Assembly: GCA_009786625.1 (NCBI GenBank)
Contig: WQRT01000144.1
Coordinates: 1 to 7,297 of the forward strand
Origin: Treponema sp.
Lineage (GTDB): Bacteria; Spirochaetota; Spirochaetia; Treponematales; Breznakiellaceae
DNA: 7,297 nucleotides
Reading direction: 5' to 3'
Shown here: piece after piece, positions 1-5,576 of the stretch
How positions within the stretch are numbered: position 1 is the stretch's first letter
How the letters are laid out: the number at the start of each line of letters is the position of its first letter
Made by a program: the position numbers and the translations under genes
Notes under the pieces: generated by a model
What the model saw: only the letters and a program-made list of their open reading frames with translations
What the model was told of the DNA's origin: nothing
Databases searched by the model: none

Positions 1-34
1 TGCCGTTTTAATGGCGCATACATACATGATACCT

Positions 35-1336
35 TTAAATTTTTCTGTTGTCGATAACTCTTTGTACCTTCCCGGCTTGCGGGCGGGTAATAGTTTTTGG
101 TTCAACGAGTTTTACTTTTACGCTGATCTGCAGTTTGCTTCTCATTACGGTTTCGATGCGGGTGCGCAGGTTTTCAAGGCCGCGCGTTTCATCGCTGAAC
201 AGTTCTTTTTTGACTTCGACCTGCAGTTCAATTTCGTCCAGATGGCTTTCTCCCCTGCTTACGATGATCAGATACTGCGGTTCTGTTCCTTCAATTTCGA
301 TGAGCGCCTGCTCGATCTGGCTTGGGAAGACATTGACTCCTCTGATGATGAGCATGTCGTCGGTGCGGCCGAACAGCCGGTGAATACGTCTTGTGGTGCG
401 CCCGCAGGTACACGGCTCTTCCATTATGTATGTAATGTCCCGCGTACGATAGCGCAGCATGGGGGTTCCTTCTCTTGTTAATGTTGTAAAAACAAGCTCG
501 CCTTTTTCACCCGCCTTAAGCGCCTTGCCTGTCTGCGGATCGATAATTTCCGGGTAGAAAAAATCCTCGTTTACATGGAGGCCGTTCTGCGCTTCACACT
601 CAAAAGCGACGCCGGGACCGATGATTTCCGTAAGGCCGTAGATGTCGTATGCTTTCATGTTGTATCGATCTTCGATTTCTTCGCGCATACTCTCGCTCCA
701 CGCTTCGGCTCCGAAGCATCCCTTGTTGATGGGAAGAGCGCGGAGATCGATACCGGCTTCGACGGCTTCTTCGGCAAGATAGAGAGCGTACGACGGAGTG
801 CATGTGAGCATTGTCGATCCAAAGTCGCGCATGATCATAAGCTGCCTTTCCGTAAGGCCGCTTGACATTGGCAGCACTTCCGCGCCGATCGCGAGAGAGC
901 CGTAATGTACGCCCGCGCCTCCTGTGAAGAGACCGTAGCCGTAACAGTTTTGAACAATATCATCGCATGTGCAGCCCGCGCCGGCGAGAGTTCTTGCCAT
1001 CGACTGCCGCCATATATTGAGATCTTTTTCGGTGTATTCGTTTACAACAGGTTTTCCCGTTGTACCTGTACTCATGTGGACTTCCACGATTCTGTCCTGC
1101 GGACAGGCGCGGAGACCGTGCGGATAATTTTCGCGGAGATCGTCCTTAGTGGTGAATGGCAGCTTTTCAATATCGGTAATGCTGTGAATATCCCTCGGAG
1201 CTATTCCCGCCGCTTTTATTTTTTCGCGGTAGTACGGAACTTTTGAGTAAACTGTCTCCGTCAGGTTTTTCAAAGCCGCAAGCTGGATTTTCATTCTTGC
1301 CTGTCTGTCCATACATTCGTCTGTGTTGAAAATCAT
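35..1336 (-). CDS. paaK: Phenylacetate-CoA ligase (PaaK family, ANL adenylating enzyme)
   Basis: Predicted cytoplasmic enzyme that activates an aryl acid (phenylacetate or a related aromatic acid) to its CoA thioester through an acyl-adenylate, using ATP and CoA. At 433 aa it has the usual PaaK length. The ATP-phosphate loop STGTTGKP is at residues 89-96. The adenine-site motif YGLTE is at 233-237. The YRTRD segment at 296-300 supplies the ribose-binding Asp (D300), GRTDD at 323-327 is the hinge to the C-terminal lid, and K423 in the terminal AGKVQRVIDNR segment fits the adenylation lysine. Four Cys (247, 309, 311 and others nearby) sit around the CxCGR segment common in anaerobe PaaK proteins. 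The ATG at 1336 is supported by an AGGAG 5 bases upstream. The gene lies 17 bp downstream of a cNMP-binding-fold gene, probably in one transcript. In anaerobes PaaK homologues often accompany aromatic amino acid (indolepyruvate oxidoreductase) catabolism, but no such gene is visible here. The family is certain; the exact substrate is not. Confidence 0.95.
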   Translation of the reverse strand: MIFNTDECMDRQARMKIQLAALKNLTETVYSKVPYYREKIKAAGIAPRDIHSITDIEKLPFTTKDDLRENYPHGLRACPQDRIVEVHMSTGTTGKPVVNEYTEKDLNIWRQSMARTLAGAGCTCDDIVQNCYGYGLFTGGAGVHYGSLAIGAEVLPMSSGLTERQLMIMRDFGSTMLTCTPSYALYLAEEAVEAGIDLRALPINKGCFGAEAWSESMREEIEDRYNMKAYDIYGLTEIIGPGVAFECEAQNGLHVNEDFFYPEIIDPQTGKALKAGEKGELVFTTLTREGTPMLRYRTRDITYIMEEPCTCGRTTRRIHRLFGRTDDMLIIRGVNVFPSQIEQALIEIEGTEPQYLIIVSRGESHLDEIELQVEVKKELFSDETRGLENLRTRIETVMRSKLQISVKVKLVEPKTITRPQAGKVQRVIDNRKI

Positions 1337-1341
1337 ATGTA

Positions 1342-1346
1342 CTCCT
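1342..1346 (-). promoter_or_regulatory. Ribosome binding site of paaK
   Basis: AGGAG on the minus strand, five bases before the ATG at 1336. It fixes the paaK start and lies in the 17-bp gap after the upstream cNMP-binding gene, so translation of the ligase is independently initiated although the two genes are probably cotranscribed. Confidence 0.75.
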
Positions 1347-1353
1347 GTATCAA

Positions 1354-1791
1354 TTAAATCAAAGTAGGCGTATCGAGTTTCTCGTCCATCCTGCGAAGGC
1401 GCCGCGAGAGATCCCTAGCAAGATTCATAATGATGAGTGAAAATATTTTTACATCTTTTTTATAAATTTCGCGTAACGTTTTATTTGATATCGACATCGC
1501 GGTGACCTGCGTAAGCGCTTTTATCGAAGCCACAGCCGGCATTACATCAAGCACTTCCATTTCTCCAAAAGCCTCGCCCTCGCAGAATTTGGTAAGCAGC
1601 ATATCTTTCCTGCACACCGACACCTGCCCCTCGATTAGAAAGAAGATTTTGTCGTTAGGCGTCCCTTCGGTGATTATATATTGATCCGGCTCGAACCTCT
1701 CCTGCTGAAGGAACGGCAGAATGCTGTCGATCTGCTCCTCCATTAGGCCGCCGAAAATGGAATATTTCTGGAACGTGGCAGCGTTCACCAT
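1354..1791 (-). CDS. Stand-alone cyclic-nucleotide-binding-fold protein
   Basis: A 145-aa cytoplasmic protein consisting of almost only a cNMP-binding (CRP/cNBD) beta-roll. The N-terminal part (residues 7-28, FQKYSIFGGL then a helix) matches the lead-in helices of this fold. Residues 36-59 carry the glycine turns (EG at 42-43, EGQVSV at 54-59), and the phosphate-binding cassette is GEAFGEMEVLD at 72-82. Residues 103-137 form the C-terminal helices. There is no helix-turn-helix, kinase or channel segment, so it is not a CRP-type transcription factor. The Arg that contacts the cyclic phosphate in CRP (ten residues after the cassette Glu) is Val87 here, so canonical cAMP binding is doubtful. I keep the ATG at 1791 because Met17 would cut into the domain; no clear ribosome binding site precedes it. 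It is the first gene of the unit with paaK. A sensor or protein-protein adaptor role is inference. Confidence 0.85.
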   Translation of the reverse strand: MVNAATFQKYSIFGGLMEEQIDSILPFLQQERFEPDQYIITEGTPNDKIFFLIEGQVSVCRKDMLLTKFCEGEAFGEMEVLDVMPAVASIKALTQVTAMSISNKTLREIYKKDVKIFSLIIMNLARDLSRRLRRMDEKLDTPTLI

Positions 1792-1869
1792 CGATCAATG
1801 GTAACAGAACAAACGGGTTTCAGCAAGTAAAGAAATTAAATACCATATTCCGGGTTTAAGCCTTTAACA

Positions 1870-1959
1870 GTCATATTACCCTTATATTTTCATGTTTTGC
1901 GGTCATTTTTCCCTTGATATTTTGATGAAAATGTAGTATTATTACCCTTATAAATTGAT
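1870..1959 (+). repeat. Three imperfect direct repeats upstream of the AAA ATPase gene
   Basis: Copy A spans 1870-1894 and copy B 1902-1927; they agree at about 22 of 26 aligned positions (GTCAT, two to four T/A bases, CCCTT, optional G, ATATTTT, C/G, ATG). Copy C (1938-1959) shares the exact 12-mer ATTACCCTTATA with copy A (1875-1886 and 1941-1952) and then diverges slightly. The CCCTT cores begin at 1879, 1911 and 1945, about three helical turns apart. Copy B contains the predicted -35 and copy C overlaps the predicted -10, which would suit binding sites for a regulator of the ATPase gene. The binding protein is unknown. Confidence 0.6.
1914..1942 (+). promoter_or_regulatory. Putative sigma70-type promoter of the AAA ATPase gene
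   Basis: TTGATA at 1914-1919 and TATTAT at 1937-1942 are separated by 17 bases, and the ATG follows 23 bases after the -10 box. The predicted transcript leader would be short (about 17 nt) and lacks a good Shine-Dalgarno sequence, so translation initiation may be weak or of the AT-rich leader type. The boxes are embedded in the direct repeats at 1870-1959. Confidence 0.5.
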
Positions 1960-1965
1960 AATTTT

Positions 1966-3294
1966 ATGGAAAATGGTTATTTAAACAGAAATATTGACTC
2001 TGTTTTGAAAGATTGGGCGTGTGACGAAGGCAGAAAGCCATTATTGCTTCGCGGGATGCGGCAAGCGGGTAAAACATCGGCGGTCAGGGTGCTCGGCAGA
2101 CAGTTCAAATATTTCGCGGAGATTAATTTTGACAGCGACAGTGATGTACATAGTTTTTTTAAGAAGAACCTTGATCCCGCCGGATTGTGCAAGCAGCTTT
2201 CCCTTTATACCCGTGTTCCGATTTCACCCGGAGAAACACTTCTTTTTTTTGATGAGATTCAGAGCTGTCCCGATGCGGTAAAATCGCTTCGCTATTTTTA
2301 TGAAAAATATCCGCGGCAGCATATTATCGCGGCAGGTTCCCTTTTAGAATTTGCGCTCTCGGAAATTCCGTCTTTCGGCGTCGGCAGAATACACTCGGAG
2401 TATATGTTTCCGTTTTCATTTTATGAGTTCCTGAACGCTTTAGGTGAAAATATGTTAACCGAAGCATGTATGGCATCAAGCCCCGGTAACCCGCTGCCTG
2501 AACCTGTTCACAGGCAGCTTGTAGAAATTTTTAAAATATTCCTGCTTGTAGGCGGAATGCCGGAAGCTGTCGCTGACTACGCGCGAACCGGAGAATTGCT
2601 GGGCGGCCAGAAAATTCTTGAAGATATTATTATAACATTCAGAGATGATTTTTCTAAATACAAATCAAGGATGCCTTCTCTTGTTTTAAATGAAGTTTTT
2701 GAATCTGTAATGCGTCAGACGCAGGGGAAATTCATTTATGAACGCGCCGCTGTTGAAACCGGAAACGCGAGAGTAAAACAAGCTCTTGATATGTTAATAA
2801 TGGCAGGATTGGCAATTCCTGTTACACATACATCCGCTAACGGCATCCCTCTTGGCGCTGAAATTAATCCAAAGTACCGCCGCATTATTCCCTGCGATAC
2901 CGGTATATTTCTCCATATACTGGGAATTGATAAAACTAGAATATTATTATCTGACGATTTAAAGACCATAAATTACGGAGCGTTAGCTGAAATATACGCC
3001 GGTCTTGAACTTCTTAAAAACAGCGGCACACACGCGCAAAGGCAGCTTTACTGCTGGAGCCGGGAGAAAGCTCAAAGCAGCGCTCAGATCGATTATCTGA
3101 TACAACGCGGTACGGTTATTATTCCTATTGAAGTAAAATCAGGGACACAAGGCGGCATGAAAAGCCTTAATATATTTTTAAAGGAAAAAAATATTAACCG
3201 CGGAATAAGAACATCACTGGAAAATTTCGCAATAGAAGACACATTTGATATTTACCCGCTGTACGCTATATCTAATCTTTATAATCAGCGATGA
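1966..3294 (+). CDS. AAA+ ATPase with C-terminal DUF4143 (PD-(D/E)XK-like) region
   Basis: A 442-aa protein of the AAA ATPase/DUF4143 family that is abundant in gut bacteria and spirochaetes and whose cellular role is not settled. The Walker A motif is GMRQAGKT at residues 30-37. Walker B is LLFFDE at 92-97. A sensor-1-like GSLLEF is at 124-129, and the FPFSFYEF segment typical of the family follows at about 148-155. The DUF4143 half begins at around residue 215 and includes NYGALAE at 336-342. Near the end, D376, E389 and K391 are arranged as D-x12-E-x-K, as in PD-(D/E)XK nuclease folds. Length is normal and no frame break is visible. The ATG at 1966 has no convincing ribosome binding site, but the protein start matches the family (YLNR segment just after the Met). 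The gene stands alone, converges with hicAB, and may be controlled through the repeats in its promoter. The family is confident; an accessory or mobile function is inference. Confidence 0.9.
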   Translation: MENGYLNRNIDSVLKDWACDEGRKPLLLRGMRQAGKTSAVRVLGRQFKYFAEINFDSDSDVHSFFKKNLDPAGLCKQLSLYTRVPISPGETLLFFDEIQSCPDAVKSLRYFYEKYPRQHIIAAGSLLEFALSEIPSFGVGRIHSEYMFPFSFYEFLNALGENMLTEACMASSPGNPLPEPVHRQLVEIFKIFLLVGGMPEAVADYARTGELLGGQKILEDIIITFRDDFSKYKSRMPSLVLNEVFESVMRQTQGKFIYERAAVETGNARVKQALDMLIMAGLAIPVTHTSANGIPLGAEINPKYRRIIPCDTGIFLHILGIDKTRILLSDDLKTINYGALAEIYAGLELLKNSGTHAQRQLYCWSREKAQSSAQIDYLIQRGTVIIPIEVKSGTQGGMKSLNIFLKEKNINRGIRTSLENFAIEDTFDIYPLYAISNLYNQR

Positions 3295-3328
3295 AAAGGA
3301 AAACAGATTCTGCTAAAATATACCTCTA

Positions 3329-3538
3329 TTACGCGTATACCAGTTTACCCCGCGATACAGGGATAGATCGCCCCATAAGCCGCGCTGTATCGATCCATTC
3401 ATCTATTGCTGTTTCCGCGTTTTGTACTGCTTCAATATAAGTTTGCCCGTCTGCCATACAGCCAGCAAGTTCCGGCACTTCCGCTATGAACGCACTGTCA
3501 TCGCTGCTCCAGTATACGATGATTTCGTAGTTATTCAT
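3329..3538 (-). CDS. hicB: HicB-family antitoxin (short form)
   Basis: A 69-aa protein matching the partial RNase-H-like domain of HicB antitoxins. An N-terminal strand (YEIIVYW, residues 4-10) is followed by SAFIAEVPELAGC at 15-27, a G-x-T turn at 31-33, and the helix EAVQNAETAIDEWID at about 36-50. It should bind and neutralise the HicA toxin encoded immediately upstream. It ends soon after the domain, at KLVYA, so the C-terminal ribbon-helix-helix or helix-turn-helix DNA-binding part of longer HicB proteins is absent. Autoregulation by HicB alone therefore looks unlikely. Its ATG overlaps the hicA stop by 4 bp and has a good GGAGGA site at 3545-3550. Its stop faces that of the AAA ATPase gene across 34 bp. 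Confidence 0.9.
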   Translation of the reverse strand: MNNYEIIVYWSSDDSAFIAEVPELAGCMADGQTYIEAVQNAETAIDEWIDTARLMGRSIPVSRGKLVYA

Positions 3539-3789
3539 TTTGGTTCCTCCAGTTTATACCTGATTATCAAATTTCTTACCTGTTTTACCTGATATGCCTT
3601 TGCCTGTGAATCTTTTGGCTGTAAATTCAATATCTCTTCAATCTCGTTTTTATAGAATATGTGATGATCGCCTTTGATTCGTTCATTAAAGCCCATCGCA
3701 ATTAATAAATGAGTAAGTTCAGAAAACCGTATTGAATTGTCGCTTCTGCCGGAGAGGATTGTTGTCAGCAGTTTCTCATATTTTCCCAT
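3535..3789 (-). CDS. hicA: HicA-family toxin (mRNA interferase)
   Basis: An 84-aa protein of the HicA family, small double-stranded-RNA-binding-fold toxins that cleave mRNA and arrest growth until neutralised by HicB. The region FSELTHLLIAMGF (residues 22-34) forms the first helix, and KGDHHIFYK (39-47) carries the His residues (H42/H43) expected at the active site. The C-terminal helix KAYQVKQVRNLII (about 64-76) follows, so the toxin looks intact. It is slightly longer than many HicA proteins because of an N-terminal extension (GKYEKLLTTILSG) of the sort seen in some family members. It comes first in the pair, the usual order for hicAB. Only a poor ribosome binding site precedes the ATG at 3789. 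An AT-rich stretch upstream offers a possible TTGCTT/TTATAT promoter with 17-base spacing, but this is weak. Confidence 0.9.
   Translation of the reverse strand: MGKYEKLLTTILSGRSDNSIRFSELTHLLIAMGFNERIKGDHHIFYKNEIEEILNLQPKDSQAKAYQVKQVRNLIIRYKLEEPK
3545..3550 (-). promoter_or_regulatory. Ribosome binding site of hicB inside hicA
   Basis: GGAGGA on the minus strand, six bases before the hicB ATG and within the last codons of hicA. It is much stronger than anything preceding hicA, which would favour an excess of antitoxin over toxin from a shared transcript. Confidence 0.7.
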
Positions 3790-3868
3790 TTGTTCACAAC
3801 TATATAATCATTAATAATAAAAAAAAGCAATTATTTATCAATTTTAGGGACTTTTTCTCAAATTATTA

Positions 3869-3897
3869 TTGACATACTATGTGAAAATTTTTAATAT
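3869..3897 (+). promoter_or_regulatory. Strong sigma70-type promoter of the surface-protein operon
   Basis: TTGACA at 3869-3874 and TAATAT at 3892-3897 with 17-base spacing is close to consensus. The predicted start near 3904 leaves a leader of about 115 nt before the ATG at 4019. The near-palindrome GACATACTATGTG (3871-3883) overlaps the -35 box and the spacer, and could be an operator. Upstream of it the 3790-3868 stretch is simply AT-rich with a run of eight A. Confidence 0.6.
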
Positions 3898-4018
3898 AGT
3901 ACAATAATTTATCGTTATGGAGCAGAATCTAGTTTAAATTTAATTATTAGTATATATTTTCTGTTTTTTGGGCATTATTAAGGCTTAAAACATTATAACG
4001 CTTATTTGGAGTTGTAAA

Positions 4019-5548
4019 ATGAAGATGAAACATTACTCGTTATTGATAATGCTTACTTTCTGCGGCGCTTTTCTGTATGCGCAGTCACAGTCAATAGACG
4101 GGGCAATTTTTACTTCGTCTACAAGAATCAGCAGGGATCTGCCGGCGGGTGTTTCTGTCGCGGTTGTGCATATCGGCGTGAATATGGAAACTGATGAATA
4201 TGAAGCTCTTGATGAATATGTGATTAATGAACTTAATGCCGCTTTGCAAAGGATCCGCAGGGTTGTGCCTGTCAGGCTTGATCAAGATCAGCTTGCGAAT
4301 ATTATTCCGCAGATGAGGTTTATCGAAGAAGGTAAATTAACCGATGAGTCTGCAAGGGCAATCGGGCAAGCCCTGGAAGTACAGCAGCTTATAACAGGCA
4401 CTATCAGGCGTATCGGAGCGGATAACAGGTTTGTTTTGCATGTCGTTGATACGGCGAATACCAGTCTTAGAAGGGAATATTCCACGCCTATCAATTTTCG
4501 GAATCCTATTGCGTTACCGCAGCGTCCGACAGTAACAAGTATTACAGTAACAGGTATTACAATAACTCCCGCGGCGGCAATTATCATAAGAGGTACGACG
4601 GGCCGCTTTACAGCCGCTGTTTCCGGTACCAATAACCCTCCGAGTACCGTCACATGGTCGGTGACAGGCTCGGAAAATACAGGCACTTTTATCGGTTCTG
4701 ACGGCACTCTTACTGTAGCCGCCGATGAAGCCGGTACAGAGCTTGCGGTTACAGCCGTATCAACAGTTGACGCTAATATAAGCAGTACTGTTAATGTATC
4801 CTTAACAAATGCGAGTGTAACATCAGTTACAGTTATGCCCGGAAGAATTACGCTGGATAGAGGCAAGCGGCAAAATTTTACCGCTGTTGTATCGGGGTCC
4901 AGTAGTATTGTGATGGGTGTCACATGGTCTGTTACCGGAGCTTCCAGTTCGGAAACAACAATTTCACCCAGAGGCTCTCTTTTTATCGCCGCGAATGAAA
5001 CCGGCGATACATTAACTGTTACCGCAACTTCTACATTTGATACAGAAAAAAGCGGCACGGCTGTTGTTGTTGTACTTCCGCCTCCTGTAAACTGGGTTTC
5101 GGTTGAAGCCAGTGTTTGGGGCGCAGGCATCCGTTATGAACGGAGTTTAGGTAACATATTCGCGTTAGGTGTAAATGGTTTCTGGCAGTCGTTTGACGGT
5201 TCTTCTGATGCCGGCGTGTTGGCAGCTGCCAGAGTTTATCCCGGGAACTCTGTATTTTATCTTGAACTTGGTTTGGGTTACGGTTATATGGAAAAAAGTA
5301 TAGTTCTTAGTTATCAATTGGGAGATCAAACCAGAGAAAATATATTTCGTTACAACTCTTCCGGTTTTATTATAAACCCGTCGGTTGGATTACGTTTCGG
5401 CAGAAGGACAAGGGGATTTTTCGTGGACGCGTTTTTCAGCGCACCAATTATGATTGGCGCAAAAAACTGGATCGATTATGACGGCGGACCAGAAGATATG
5501 TTCAATATAAGCTTTAGATATGGTGTCGGCGCGGGCTATGCATGGTAA
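4019..5548 (+). CDS. Exported CsgG/LpoB-like, Ig-like and outer-membrane barrel-type fusion protein
   Basis: A 509-aa envelope protein. Residues 1-21 are a signal peptide (basic start, hydrophobic core, LYA before Q22); C15 lies in the core and does not make a good lipobox. Residues 45-160 resemble the CsgG/LpoB-type periplasmic domain common in Treponema proteins: an opening strand VSVAVVHIGV, a helix with ALDEYVINEL, the strand RVVPVRL, then LITGTIRRIG and a closing strand. Two bacterial Ig-like (Big_2-type) domains follow at about 179-262 and 267-352, each with a G-x-F/RQNF, VTWSVTG and LTVAADE or LFIAANE pattern. Residues 357-509 are rich in alternating aromatic/small-residue strands with glycine and end in GVGAGYAW; a terminal aromatic is the usual signature of an outer-membrane barrel. 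The start is supported by GGAG at 4008-4011. The next gene follows after 28 bp, so the two are probably cotranscribed. Function is unknown; anchoring or assembly of surface components is inference. Confidence 0.8.
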   Translation: MKMKHYSLLIMLTFCGAFLYAQSQSIDGAIFTSSTRISRDLPAGVSVAVVHIGVNMETDEYEALDEYVINELNAALQRIRRVVPVRLDQDQLANIIPQMRFIEEGKLTDESARAIGQALEVQQLITGTIRRIGADNRFVLHVVDTANTSLRREYSTPINFRNPIALPQRPTVTSITVTGITITPAAAIIIRGTTGRFTAAVSGTNNPPSTVTWSVTGSENTGTFIGSDGTLTVAADEAGTELAVTAVSTVDANISSTVNVSLTNASVTSVTVMPGRITLDRGKRQNFTAVVSGSSSIVMGVTWSVTGASSSETTISPRGSLFIAANETGDTLTVTATSTFDTEKSGTAVVVVLPPPVNWVSVEASVWGAGIRYERSLGNIFALGVNGFWQSFDGSSDAGVLAAARVYPGNSVFYLELGLGYGYMEKSIVLSYQLGDQTRENIFRYNSSGFIINPSVGLRFGRRTRGFFVDAFFSAPIMIGAKNWIDYDGGPEDMFNISFRYGVGAGYAW

Positions 5549-5563
5549 TAAATGTTTATTTAC

Positions 5564-5569
5564 AGGAGG
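5564..5569 (+). promoter_or_regulatory. Ribosome binding site of the second surface-protein gene
   Basis: A full AGGAGG lies seven bases before the ATG at 5577, inside the 28-bp gap after the preceding stop. It decides the start of this otherwise open-ended reading frame and indicates strong translation. Confidence 0.85.
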
Positions 5570-5576
5570 CGTTTTA

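Noticed and set aside
1..27. Possible start of a further minus-strand gene after paaK (ATG at 27, with AAAGG just before it)
   Set aside because: Only nine codons lie inside the window and they match no family I recognise. It could be the next gene of the unit but cannot be supported here.
11..481. Plus-strand open frame of 156 codons opposite paaK
   Set aside because: It lies entirely antisense to a full-length, motif-complete ligase gene and resembles no family; the same applies to the frames at 575-865 and 905-1246.
1792..1830. Promoter for the minus-strand cNMP-binding gene (TTGCTG and TACCAT spaced by 17)
   Set aside because: The boxes match consensus poorly and the predicted start would give an almost leaderless transcript, so I do not call it.
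1870..1959. CRISPR-like array
   Set aside because: There are only three imperfect units with 7-10 base gaps and they sit on a promoter, with no cas genes nearby; a regulatory repeat is the simpler reading.
3295..3328. Possible bidirectional terminator between the ATPase and hicB (CAGATTCTG)
   Set aside because: The symmetric sequence has arms of only four bases around a single base and cannot form a stable hairpin; there is no clear T-run on the plus strand.
4288..5130. Long antisense open frame (280 codons) opposite the Ig-like fusion gene
   Set aside because: It is a shadow of a Thr/Ser/Val-rich coding sequence. It has no ribosome binding site or recognisable domain, and the sense frame has a clear signal peptide and domains.
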